A stretch of DNA of 64,000 bases from the NCBI GenBank assembly GCA_021818715.1, contig JAKATN010000004.1, positions 1 through 64,000 on the forward strand, written 5' to 3'. Of the stretch, positions 41,628 through 50,272 are shown piece after piece; position 1 is the first letter of the stretch; each line of letters begins with the position of its first letter. The notes beneath the pieces were generated by a model, which was not told the origin of the DNA, ran no database searches, and worked only from the letters and a program-made list of their open reading frames with translations. Position numbers and translations under genes: made by a program. This DNA is from Thermoplasmata archaeon (GTDB lineage: Archaea; Thermoplasmatota; Thermoplasmata; Thermoplasmatales; Thermoplasmataceae).

Positions 41628-44600
41628 TTACTTGTTCTGCTTCTTTTCCTGCAGCTTTTTCTGCTCCAGGAGCGAAAGCTTGTCGGAGGTTGCACCCTTC
41701 TTTCGGAATCCGCCAGTCGAGATCTTGTAGTACACGTATCCTACGACTACTATCACCAGAATTATTCCCCCGATTATCAGCGGAGTCACGTAGCCTGGCG
41801 GGTTGACGGTAACGCTCTGCGTCACTTCGCCAAGAGTGGCAAAGAATCCGGCTCCCGAGCTGTCCTCCGAGGTGTTGCTTCCTGTTATGGTTATTGTGAA
41901 TGAGCCCGTCTGCCTTGGGGTCCAGTTAAGGGATACGTTGGCGTTTGCATTGACCTTCAACTGCCTTGTATAGTTCTGGTCAGCGACAACCTTTCCGCCC
42001 GCCCATATCAGGAGGTAGAAGCCATTAGCGGTAATTGTTCCCTGGTTGGTGACATTGACATAAATCGTTGTCTGCACATTCTGTGTAAGGGTACCGGGTA
42101 TGTACACACTGTTCACCGCAATTCTCGGGGTTACCACGGATATGGTAAGGGTGAGGTTTGCATAACCGGTGAGATTTGTGTACTTATTTGTCACGTTCAG
42201 GGATATTTCCATAACATTCAGGGTTGTGAACTTGATAGTAATCCAGGTTCCGTTATCGTATGGATCATTCTGGGAATCGTTCACAATAGTGTATATGGAG
42301 GCTGACTGGTTTGCTGGCGCTATGGTGCCGTTGTTCCCGTACCTGACCGTCCAGTTGAATTTCAGGTGCCCGAAGTTGCTGTCATACGGATCCCTGCTGT
42401 TTTTGCTGATAACATTGTTCTTGCTCAGTGCAGTGAAGTTCACTATCTGTCCGGCTACCGGGTTGCCGATGGCCTTCCCGGTGGCGTTGTACATATTCAC
42501 ATATGCTATTGGTTTGGTGGTATCGTTGACGTGGACAAAGAATTCCATGATCCTGGACTGGCCCGTGACGGTCATCACTGTGACATTGGCGTACTGATAG
42601 CTGTTGTTTTCAAGGTTCGGCTTTGAGAATGTGTAGGTGGCATTCACAGCCTGCGTGGTGAAGTTTGTGAATTTCCACTTGTAAAGCAGCGGGACAAAAT
42701 ACTTCCCAATTCCTGCAGAAGAGTTGTACACCGAGAATATTGAAAGTGTGTTCTGAGGAACGGACACAATCGGCGAAGTGCCGTTGTAAGTCCCGTTGAA
42801 ATGTATTTTACCGCTGTAGTTCACGGAGTAGTTCACTGTCAGCGTGCCGCTGAAGGCATAAACATAAAAGGTCGTCTGGTTGGTGCCGTTCGACGGGCTG
42901 GTGGCATTTATCACTACAGAGTAGTTCTTTCCTGCTGTGCCGAAGGAGAATGAGTTGTTGTAGGTTTTCCCGCTGGTGAAGTTGCTCACAGATTTGCCAT
43001 CCACAAACCAGCTGAAATCAGTAAGCAGATAGTCGTTCGTTCCAGTGACCGGGTTGAAGTAAGCGTTGGAAACGTTCATGTATACTGTAGTTCCGGTTGG
43101 AACCACGAAAGCGGTGTTGTTCATCGAAGTGTTGAGCACGTATTTTGAGCTGTTAAGGCCATTCCAGAAAAATTTGATATACTGATCTATGAATTTTGGG
43201 CCCTTGACGGCCGTAAACTTCATGTTAACCCAGTGCGACGAGGCCTGCGAGGAAATGTCTATCGGCGACTTGAAAGTGGATGTCGGGAAATTGGACGATT
43301 CCAGTGCCAAGCTGGTGTTTGCATAGGCAAAGGAGTAGGTATAGTTTACCTGCCCAGATGTGAAGTTGGTTGCCGTGGCGAATATTGACACGTTGTTTAT
43401 TGTGGAAACATTGGAGAGCGCGGAGTTGTTGTAAGTTGCATTGACCTCTGCCGTGAGAGTCCATTTGTTCAGTGCTGTGGGCTTGACAATGCTCAGGCCA
43501 ATTGATCCTGATCTCATCTCATATGCATTTCCATTTATCTTGAAGCTGCTGTTGGTGTAAGTTTCTAGATACGATGAAAAAACGGTATAGAGGTTGACTT
43601 TGTCCAGCTTCATCTGCCAGTATATTGACCCGATGGTGCTGTTAGGCAGAAACGGAACGGCGGTTCCGTTGTTGAATGTAAAGTTCACGAATTCGCTTAC
43701 TCTGCCAAGGGAGTAGTTGACTGTGTATGTTGTCGCCACAGATGCATTCTCCGAAACGAGCGAGGGCACTGTGACTGCCCCTGCAGACTGCACATTTACT
43801 TCGCTGGGCGCGTAACCCGGCGAACTGATTATGAGTGCGGTATTTGATAATTTGTTGACATCCGTGAACAGCGAAAACGTGTTTCCTGTGAATGAGAGTG
43901 TAGAGTACCTGAGTGAGGTTTCATTGAGTATTGCAACGTTTACCTTGCTGATCTGGGAGCCGTCAAGTGCGTTCACAACCCCGAACAGGTAATCAGTCGA
44001 GAGATCAATAGTGATCGTGCTGTTTGCCGGAACCGTTTCCGCGTAAATATGAGATTCCCCTCCGTAAATCACGTTGGCAAAAAATGACACCCCGAGCGGG
44101 AGTAAAGCGTGGAAACTGTTTGATGTGTAATTCGCTGTCTTTCCTGAAATGAAGGTGTAGCCGGCATTTGTGGTGAAGCTAACGGATGCAGTGTTTCCCG
44201 GAGCGATCCCGATCAGGTTCACCGTGGTGTTTGCGGTGAGTTCCACGGGAATGGTGATGTTCTGGGTCGGAATACTGGAAGTTGTGATGTTGAGGTATTC
44301 AGTGTATGCCGATGATAATATGTCACTGCCAATACGGGCATTGAAAGAATACAGTTCCGGTATGGTGACCTTGTATTCCCCAAACGGGAGCGTGGTTGAA
44401 ATGGAGTAGCCTGTAATCGGTCCCCTGACGGTCTGCCCAGATATCGTGGAAAAAGTCACCGCCGTAGAAGAGGATGCGAATGAGAAGGGGCTCGGACCCT
44501 GAGTGCTGTTTTCATAATATAGCACCAAATTTACATTGGCCGTGCCGGGTTTGAATGCCTGGGAATTGACTGTCAGCGCCATTGAGCTGAACAGTAGTGC

Positions 44601-44654
44601 CATCACGATGAGCACTGAAATTGCAAGATTCTTGTTCACTGAAATCTTCCTCAC
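41628..44654 (-). CDS. Large cell-surface protein with CARDB-type domain and C-terminal anchor
   Basis: This 1008-residue secreted protein has a signal/anchor helix at residues ~8-30 (LAISVLIVMALLFSSMALTV) and a long extracellular part rich in Asn, Thr and Ser with very many NxS/T sequons. It includes beta-sandwich repeats, a carboxypeptidase-regulatory-like segment (GVVNALDGSQISKVNVAIL), and near the end a CARDB-like domain (IYVNVTNQGTITANGFYLLI). It ends with a membrane helix (~960-985) and a Lys-rich cytosolic tail. It lacks Cys except in the unlikely upstream extension. The start is GTG 44654, 27 bp from TTTATAT. Likely an S-layer-like or adhesive glycoprotein. Confidence 0.85.
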   Translation of the reverse strand: MRKISVNKNLAISVLIVMALLFSSMALTVNSQAFKPGTANVNLVLYYENSTQGPSPFSFASSSTAVTFSTISGQTVRGPITGYSISTTLPFGEYKVTIPELYSFNARIGSDILSSAYTEYLNITTSSIPTQNITIPVELTANTTVNLIGIAPGNTASVSFTTNAGYTFISGKTANYTSNSFHALLPLGVSFFANVIYGGESHIYAETVPANSTITIDLSTDYLFGVVNALDGSQISKVNVAILNETSLRYSTLSFTGNTFSLFTDVNKLSNTALIISSPGYAPSEVNVQSAGAVTVPSLVSENASVATTYTVNYSLGRVSEFVNFTFNNGTAVPFLPNSTIGSIYWQMKLDKVNLYTVFSSYLETYTNSSFKINGNAYEMRSGSIGLSIVKPTALNKWTLTAEVNATYNNSALSNVSTINNVSIFATATNFTSGQVNYTYSFAYANTSLALESSNFPTSTFKSPIDISSQASSHWVNMKFTAVKGPKFIDQYIKFFWNGLNSSKYVLNTSMNNTAFVVPTGTTVYMNVSNAYFNPVTGTNDYLLTDFSWFVDGKSVSNFTSGKTYNNSFSFGTAGKNYSVVINATSPSNGTNQTTFYVYAFSGTLTVNYSVNYSGKIHFNGTYNGTSPIVSVPQNTLSIFSVYNSSAGIGKYFVPLLYKWKFTNFTTQAVNATYTFSKPNLENNSYQYANVTVMTVTGQSRIMEFFVHVNDTTKPIAYVNMYNATGKAIGNPVAGQIVNFTALSKNNVISKNSRDPYDSNFGHLKFNWTVRYGNNGTIAPANQSASIYTIVNDSQNDPYDNGTWITIKFTTLNVMEISLNVTNKYTNLTGYANLTLTISVVTPRIAVNSVYIPGTLTQNVQTTIYVNVTNQGTITANGFYLLIWAGGKVVADQNYTRQLKVNANANVSLNWTPRQTGSFTITITGSNTSEDSSGAGFFATLGEVTQSVTVNPPGYVTPLIIGGIILVIVVVGYVYYKISTGGFRKKGATSDKLSLLEQKKLQEKKQNK

Positions 44655-44675
44655 AGTAGCGGTGAAAGGAATATC

Positions 44676-44686
44676 CCGATATAAAC
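44676..44686 (-). promoter_or_regulatory. TATA box of the surface-protein gene
   Basis: GTTTATATCGG on the minus strand, centred ~44681, 27 bp upstream of GTG 44654. It lies inside the longer open frame, which is why the upstream ATG 44735 is rejected. Confidence 0.6.
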
Positions 44687-44769
44687 ATTCTTTTGATGCC
44701 TGGTGGGAAAGAGCATTACGGTAGTTTCCTTCCAAACAAATTCCGTGTATTGCCAGAAAAACCGCTGTT

Positions 44770-45795
44770 TCACTGGAGTTTCACGATTCTTTTTTTCAGA
44801 GATTGCCCCTTCGTGACCACTTCATATGAGGATAGTACTTCGTTTTCGAACAGTATTGCCTCAGATCCTGGTTCAATTTTTCCCCAGTTTCGGTTTTCAG
44901 TCCATGGGTTCCTAAGTGCAGTTTCTATGATTTCTTCCGGCGAGATACTTGATTTTGAACGTTGTATAAGGTAGAGGAATGCCATTTCCGAAAACAGGTC
45001 AGGCGGAAATGACATCCCGTTATCCGTGCCAAGGCAAACGTTTCCATGGGCTGATAAAAAAGTTGAGTAGTCAGCCTCCAGCCCATAGAATCTGTTTGAT
45101 CTCGGGGTGATGCATATCGGTATCTTTTGTTCTTTGAGCCTTGCAAGGTCATCCTTCCTGCAGTAAATCCCGTGCACTACCAGGGAGGGGTTAAGGGAGA
45201 TCAGTCTGTCGATATCCTCCCTCTTCCTCTCGGAGAAGTGGATGGCAAAAGTTTTCCCATGCTTTCTGGCTATCTCTGACAGATCTTCGAGGAATCCGAA
45301 GTCGTGATCCGAAATGGAACTCATCCCGAAGCCATCTGTGAGGCGGATCATTTCCTTCCCTTCTTCCACTGTCGCCGGTCTTCCCAGGATCTTCACCACA
45401 ATCCCGGTTCCCGTGCTGGCTTCCCTGATCATCTTCGCTCCGCGAATTCCACCTTCCCTGAAGTCTGCCAGCAGGCCGGTTCCACTTTCTCTCGCAATAT
45501 TCAGGCTTCTTTTGAGCCCTATCTCTATTTCCTGATCGTTCGCCTTTTCCAGGTTCCGGTGCTTGAAACCGCCAGGTCCGACGGATTCCTCAAGATCGTT
45601 CGGAGGCTCCTGCTGAATAAATGAGTCTCCAAGATGTGTATGGCAGTTTGCCAGCACTGGCATGAGGGTGCCCTTGAATTTTGCCTCCGCCTCCAAGCCC
45701 CCAGAGATGCGGATTTCTCCATTCTTTTCATGGATGGTCGCGCGGACAAACCTGCCTTCAGAATACAGATGGCCCGTGAATACCGGAATGGTCAT
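44770..45795 (-). CDS. Metal-dependent amidohydrolase (deaminase-like)
   Basis: This 341-residue amidohydrolase-superfamily protein has the metal motif MPVLANCHTHLGDSF (residues ~45-59), a second His in FAIHFSERK, VVHGIYCRKDDLARL, and the metal Asp in CLGTDNGMSFPPDLF. This pattern resembles adenosine/guanine deaminase and chlorohydrolase-like enzymes (COG0402). Substrate unknown. ATG 45795 overlaps the rtcB stop by 4 bp (ATGA), so the two are co-translated. Confidence 0.87.
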   Translation of the reverse strand: MTIPVFTGHLYSEGRFVRATIHEKNGEIRISGGLEAEAKFKGTLMPVLANCHTHLGDSFIQQEPPNDLEESVGPGGFKHRNLEKANDQEIEIGLKRSLNIARESGTGLLADFREGGIRGAKMIREASTGTGIVVKILGRPATVEEGKEMIRLTDGFGMSSISDHDFGFLEDLSEIARKHGKTFAIHFSERKREDIDRLISLNPSLVVHGIYCRKDDLARLKEQKIPICITPRSNRFYGLEADYSTFLSAHGNVCLGTDNGMSFPPDLFSEMAFLYLIQRSKSSISPEEIIETALRNPWTENRNWGKIEPGSEAILFENEVLSSYEVVTKGQSLKKRIVKLQ

Positions 45796-47225
45796 CCCTT
45801 TACCACACCCAGGGGCCTCAGTGATGCCACAGGCCTGGAAAGGCCGGCACCGATTACCGACTCTATGACATCCTCTATCCCCTTGTAGCTTTCCGGCGCT
45901 TCCTCAAGGATGGCCCTGCTGGAGGCGGTTTTAAGCATTACTCCCAGTCCCTCGAGTTCTGCGGCAACTTTCGATCTGCTAAGCGATTCCAGTGCCCTGT
46001 GCCGTGAGATTGATCTTCCGGCGCCATGGCATGTTGACCCGAATGAAAGAGGGAGGTTTTCCCGCTCGCCAACAAGTACGTAAGACTTTGTGCCCATGCT
46101 TCCCGGGACCAGGACCGGGTGCCCGGTTGCTACAAATTCCTTCCCGTTTTCCTGCCTTCCAGCCGGGAATGCCCTGGTAGCTCCCTTCCTGTGGACAATC
46201 AGCTTCTTCCTGCTCCCGCCCACTGAATGCTCCTCCACCCTCGCCAGGTTGTGGGAAATGCTGTAAACAAGCCGCATTTCAATCGGATCGATGTTGAATG
46301 ATCGCGCAAATACTTTCCTGACCTGGTCAATTATGACCTCCCTGTTCACGAATGCAAAGTTTGCAGCCCCCTGCATGGCAGCCATATAATCGTCGAAGAC
46401 CCTTTCACCAGACCTGGCATAAACAAGCTGCCTGTCGGGAAGATCCTCAGTGCCGGAATTAAGGAGCTTTTCTATGTAATCCGTTGCGACCTGGTGTCCC
46501 AATCCTCTGGATCCCGTGTGAACCATCACCGTTACAGTTCCTTTCGACAGGCCGAATGCCTCTGCTGCCTGAAGGTCAAGCACCTGATCCACGGCCTGAA
46601 TTTCCAGGAAATGGTTACCTGCGCCAAGGGTCCCTATCTGCCTGATTCCTCTCGCCCTTGCGCTTTCCGAAATCTTTGATGCATCAGCGCCTTTGAATGA
46701 TCCGTACTCATCCGTGCGCCCTCTGTCCTCAGGATTACCAATGCCGTTTGCAATGGCCCACTCGATCCCCTCTTCCAGGATGGCGGAAAGCTGCCCGCCT
46801 GTGAGGCGAATCCTTCCTTTTGTCCCCACCCCTGATGGTACGCTGTTGAAGAGAGCGTCAATGACCTCCTTTCTTGATTTCAGGAATTCATCTATTGTAA
46901 GGGGTACGCTGACAAGAGAAACCCCGCAGTTTATGTCATATCCCACGCCTCCGGGCGATATTATTCCATCGTCGTAGGCAAAGGCGGCTACACCGCCAAT
47001 GGGAAACCCGTAACCGCTATGGATGTCCGGCATGGCCATTGCCGACCCCACGATCCCGGGCAGCTTGGAAACATTGATAAGCTGGGCTATGGATCCGTCC
47101 TTCCCGGCACGGTCGACAAGATCCCGGGAGCCGAAGACCAGGGCATCGCAGTTCATGCCGGCGCTGATATCCCTGTCTACCCTGTAAATGAAATCAGTTT
47201 CCCTCCGGAGTTGAGGATTTCCCAC
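45792..47225 (-). CDS. rtcB: RNA-splicing ligase RtcB
   Basis: This 477-residue tRNA ligase joins 2',3'-cyclic-phosphate and 5'-OH ends after intron removal, using GTP and Mn. Motifs: PDIHSGYGFPIGGVAAF, GVGYDINCGVSLV (metal Cys), GAGNHFLEIQ, VHTGSRGLGHQVA, SISHNLARVEEH, HRKGATRAFPAG, GSMGTKSYVL and STCHGAGRSISRH with the guanylated His. No intein. The start is GTG 47225, ~29 bp after TGATAATAG. Heads an operon with the amidohydrolase. Confidence 0.96.
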   Translation of the reverse strand: MGNPQLRRETDFIYRVDRDISAGMNCDALVFGSRDLVDRAGKDGSIAQLINVSKLPGIVGSAMAMPDIHSGYGFPIGGVAAFAYDDGIISPGGVGYDINCGVSLVSVPLTIDEFLKSRKEVIDALFNSVPSGVGTKGRIRLTGGQLSAILEEGIEWAIANGIGNPEDRGRTDEYGSFKGADASKISESARARGIRQIGTLGAGNHFLEIQAVDQVLDLQAAEAFGLSKGTVTVMVHTGSRGLGHQVATDYIEKLLNSGTEDLPDRQLVYARSGERVFDDYMAAMQGAANFAFVNREVIIDQVRKVFARSFNIDPIEMRLVYSISHNLARVEEHSVGGSRKKLIVHRKGATRAFPAGRQENGKEFVATGHPVLVPGSMGTKSYVLVGERENLPLSFGSTCHGAGRSISRHRALESLSRSKVAAELEGLGVMLKTASSRAILEEAPESYKGIEDVIESVIGAGLSRPVASLRPLGVVKG

Positions 47226-47297
47226 GCTCTTGAATTGCTGGAAGCTCTATTATCATTTGCTGAGGTTATCTTTTTAATCTGAAATAGATAAGGAGGC

Positions 47298-47501
47298 ATG
47301 GATATCTCTTCCCTGCCTGAGGATCTCAAGTTTGAGATCAGGCTGCAGGTTGCCCTTCTGAGAAATGCAGAGAGGATTCGCGATGTTTCCAGGAACCCTG
47401 AAAAGTTCTCTGGTTACATTGCCAAGAGAAAGGAGGCCATAGCGGGCCTCACCGGGAATGAAGCTGAGATACTTTACGAAGGGAAGAAAATCTATCCTTG
47501 A
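47298..47501 (+). CDS. Small helical protein of unknown function
   Basis: This 67-residue charged, probably helical protein (FEIRLQVALLRNAERIRDVS in the first half) has no known motif. CTTTTTAATC lies ~24 bp upstream of ATG 47298, so initiation may be leaderless, although AAGGAGG also sits immediately before the ATG. The stop is 8 bp before the start of the winged-helix gene; the two are probably co-transcribed. Confidence 0.65.
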   Translation: MDISSLPEDLKFEIRLQVALLRNAERIRDVSRNPEKFSGYIAKRKEAIAGLTGNEAEILYEGKKIYP

Positions 47502-47509
47502 GGTCTTTG

Positions 47510-47881
47510 ATGATCAGAAAAAACGCCTTTGATGCCATGCTGCTTGAAATGGGAAAGTCGCTGGAGAAGATAGAGAGGACCCTGCGCATCCTGCAGGTAA
47601 TTCTGAATTCCCAGCCGATAGGGATATCGAGGCTGTCAGATGCCACCGGCCTCCCGGTTCATGTGGTCAGGTATTCCCTCAGGCTCATGCAGAGAGACGG
47701 GATAATCGAGCCTTCAAAGGCAGGAGCGATAGTTTCCCCGGAGTTCCTGGACAGGAGATCGATCCTCATTGACAGCATCAGGAAGATGAGCGAGAGGGTG
47801 GATGCGCTCAAGACTATGTCCGAGACGCTCCTTTCGGGTCACGTGGAGAGGAAGAGGGTTGCTGAGAAAGAAGATCCTTAA
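47510..47881 (+). CDS. Winged-helix regulator-like protein
   Basis: This 123-residue protein has a helix-turn-helix core at residues ~28-75: ILQVILNSQPIGISRLSDAT, then LPVHVVRYSLRLMQRDGIIE and a wing (AGAIVSPEF). A C-terminal coiled helix (SIRKMSERVDALKTMSETLL) may dimerise. ATG 47510 is chosen because GAGGT lies 6 nt upstream; TTG 47498 would overlap the previous gene. Target unknown. Confidence 0.75.
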   Translation: MIRKNAFDAMLLEMGKSLEKIERTLRILQVILNSQPIGISRLSDATGLPVHVVRYSLRLMQRDGIIEPSKAGAIVSPEFLDRRSILIDSIRKMSERVDALKTMSETLLSGHVERKRVAEKEDP

Positions 47882-48380
47882 GCCTGATACCCCCCAGGTT
47901 TTGGTTAGGAGGGGAGAACCCTCCGATGCATCTGGCGTGATAGGGTGCATGCAGTCAGTCATGGATGAGGGGATCTATCTTCTGGGTGATTATTACCTCA
48001 TGACTGAAAGGGCAGAGAGGGAAAGGCTCAGTTCCAGATCTGATCTTACTCTCGTTGCGGATGCAAGCAGGGAGGTTGTGGGAGTGTTGACGCTCCAGAG
48101 GGGGGCCTACCGGAAGAACCGGCATACTGCCACACTGGGAATAGCAATAAAAAAAGAATACAGGGGTGCCGGCCTCGGGAAGAAAATGATCACTGAGGCT
48201 CTTTCATGGGCGAGAGCCGAGGGCATAAGGAAAGTGAATCTTGAGGTCTTTTCCTCTAACCTGAATGCAATTGGACTATACAAGAATCTCGGCTTTTCCT
48301 ATGAGGGCGTGAGAAAAGGGCAATTTATGATAAATGACTCTTTAGTCGATGACGTATTAATGTCTGTATGGCTTGACTGA
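47859..48380 (+). CDS. GNAT-family N-acetyltransferase
   Basis: This ~173-residue GNAT with an acetyl-CoA loop KKEYRGAGLGKKMITEAL (core RGAGLG) has the segment VNLEVFSSNLNAIGLYKNLG and a C-terminal strand DDVLMSVWLD, resembling RimJ/RimL or phosphinothricin-type acetyltransferases. The start is uncertain: TTG 47859 (after GAGGAAGAGGG, overlapping the previous gene by 23 bp) or TTG 47901. Third gene of a small plus-strand unit. Confidence 0.82.
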   Translation: MLRKKILKPDTPQVLVRRGEPSDASGVIGCMQSVMDEGIYLLGDYYLMTERAERERLSSRSDLTLVADASREVVGVLTLQRGAYRKNRHTATLGIAIKKEYRGAGLGKKMITEALSWARAEGIRKVNLEVFSSNLNAIGLYKNLGFSYEGVRKGQFMINDSLVDDVLMSVWLD

Positions 48381-48420
48381 TGTGTAAGGCCTTGGTAAGC
48401 CTCTTGCATTACAGTGCTGG

Positions 48421-48831
48421 TCAAAGATCATCATTTTCAGGCGATTTTGTTTCTTTCTTGTCACCCAGAAAAAATTCCGCCATCAGATCCTCTTCTCTGG
48501 ATCTGCTCAGTTTGGAAGAGTAGAGCCTGAGTTCCAGGATTATCAGAGGTACTAGTGTAAAAATGTACAGAATTGCGAAGTAATAATCAATTACAACAGG
48601 CTGCGATGTGAAATATGGAAGATAGTACAGCACAACGGCAATAAAGTAAAGGAATAGAGATGGGACGCCTAAAAAATCAATTATTATGATAAGTATCCAG
48701 AAGGTCCAGCGGGCAAACGGGCCAAACAGGTATCTGTAGCGGAGTTCCCTGGGCAATTCCTTAAGGGAGATCTTGTCCAGATCTCTCCTTATCAGCGGTT
48801 TCTCAGTTATTGGTATAGATCTCGGCGCCAT
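48421..48831 (-). CDS. Small membrane protein at the end of the opp operon
   Basis: This 136-residue protein has a basic N-terminus, two to three hydrophobic helices (residues ~40-62, ~60-75 and ~82-102) and an acidic, Lys-rich cytosolic tail ending PENDDL. It overlaps oppF by 29 bp, so it is the sixth component of the peptide-transport unit. No family recognised; it could assist or regulate the transporter. Confidence 0.75.
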   Translation of the reverse strand: MAPRSIPITEKPLIRRDLDKISLKELPRELRYRYLFGPFARWTFWILIIIIDFLGVPSLFLYFIAVVLYYLPYFTSQPVVIDYYFAILYIFTLVPLIILELRLYSSKLSRSREEDLMAEFFLGDKKETKSPENDDL

Positions 48832-50272
48832 GCTCTTCCTTTGTCTCTGCCTGGGCGTCGTAATAGTTGTAGTTGTATATCAGGCAGGAGACAAAATGCC
48901 CTCTCTTGACTTCTTTCAGTCTCGGTATATCGGGCTTGATCATGGTGAACCTGATGGCATTTTCACCCTCCGCTCTCTCTACTGACTTTATGGCCTTGAA
49001 TGCTGCGCCTTTCGCAAGGAAAGTTTCCTTTTCTATCAGCCCTTTGATTAGCTCCATTGTGTCGTCTCCTGTAACGTGACCTTCCTCGAAGACCAGGTCA
49101 AGGTAGTTGTTCTCCTCGTCTGTCTGGATTTCCTTAATGCCGGTGATAGCCTCCGCCTCCGGATTCCGTACAGGATCAAGCATTGATTTGATGAGTTCCG
49201 ACATATCCCTGGGAGACCATCCGCAGTTTGGCATGGCGACAGGGCATCTGGGGTGGAAGTGGCATCCCTGCGGAGGATCGGCCGGATTCGGTATCTCCCC
49301 TTCAAGAATGGTCCTCTGCACCTTCACTTCTGGGTCCGGGATAGGTATTGCCGAAAGCAATGCCTTGGTGTACGGGTGAAGCATCTCGTTGAAAAGCTCT
49401 TCCGTCGTGGTGAGTTCCACCACCTTGCCGAGATACATGACTGCTACCCTGTCTGACATCATCCTTATCACGTTCAGGTGATGTGAAATGAACAGGTAAG
49501 AGAGACCCATCCTGTTCTGCAGGTCCCTGAGTATGTTAAGGATCTGGGCCTGAACGGAGACGTCCAGCGCTGAAGTGGGTTCGTCCAGCACAAGCAGTTT
49601 TGGCTCTATTGATATGGCCCTGGCAATACCTATTCTCTGTCTCTGCCCGCCGCTGAATTCATGGGGAAATCTGTACAGGTGATCTTCTGACAGACCGATT
49701 TCCTCGATTATCTTTCTTTCTCGTTTCAGGATCTCTAAACTGCTGAGCTTGAGCAATACGGCCATGGGCTCTCCTATGATCTGTCTGACAATCTTACGCG
49801 GATCAAGCGAACTGAAAGGATCCTGAAATACCGGCTGCATGAATCGCCTTATCCTTCTCAAGTCCCTCTGCTTTAGCCTCAGGAGCGAGTATTTCTTCCT
49901 GAACCTGGAGATTTCCCCAAGGAGATTCTTGAGGTCAGCATCGGTCTCCTCATCTGCGCCTGCGTTCAGTTTCTCGTCAACTTTCTCCTCGAGTTCTATA
50001 ATATGGAGCATTTCTTCCCTCGGGATGTTGAAATAAACGTCACCGTCGGTAGCAGGTATCAACCTCAGGATTGTTCTGCCCAGAGTTGTCTTTCCACACC
50101 CAGTTTCACCCACAATCCCGAGAGATTCGCCCTCCCTCAGGTAAAATGTGACATCGTCCAGTGCCTTGACGTATCCCTTGACTCCGCCCATACCTCCGTA
50201 TATCGGAAAATATTTTTTCAGGCCATGAACGTACATCAGGACGTTTTCGTCAGCCGATATCTTAGTAGTCAT
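48803..50272 (-). CDS. oppF: Oligopeptide ABC transporter ATPase OppF
   Basis: This 489-residue ATPase is longer than the usual ~320. Walker A GIVGETGCGKTTLGRTI (residues ~54-70), signature FSGGQRQRIGIARAI, Walker B LLVLDEPTSALDVS and H-loop LFISHHLNV are intact. Two insertions stand out: a ~50-residue acidic coiled segment (MLHIIELEEKVDEKLNA onward) between Walker A and the Q-loop, and ~100 residues inside the C-terminal oligopeptide domain before GHFVSCLIYN. The latter domain has the Cys-containing GCHFHPRCPVAMPNC. ATG 50272 overlaps the oppD stop by 4 bp. Confidence 0.94.
   Translation of the reverse strand: MTTKISADENVLMYVHGLKKYFPIYGGMGGVKGYVKALDDVTFYLREGESLGIVGETGCGKTTLGRTILRLIPATDGDVYFNIPREEMLHIIELEEKVDEKLNAGADEETDADLKNLLGEISRFRKKYSLLRLKQRDLRRIRRFMQPVFQDPFSSLDPRKIVRQIIGEPMAVLLKLSSLEILKRERKIIEEIGLSEDHLYRFPHEFSGGQRQRIGIARAISIEPKLLVLDEPTSALDVSVQAQILNILRDLQNRMGLSYLFISHHLNVIRMMSDRVAVMYLGKVVELTTTEELFNEMLHPYTKALLSAIPIPDPEVKVQRTILEGEIPNPADPPQGCHFHPRCPVAMPNCGWSPRDMSELIKSMLDPVRNPEAEAITGIKEIQTDEENNYLDLVFEEGHVTGDDTMELIKGLIEKETFLAKGAAFKAIKSVERAEGENAIRFTMIKPDIPRLKEVKRGHFVSCLIYNYNYYDAQAETKEEHGAEIYTNN

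Noticed and set aside
45792-47225. Intein in RtcB
   Set aside because: RtcB inteins occur in archaea, but here the length (477 residues) is normal and all motifs are contiguous.
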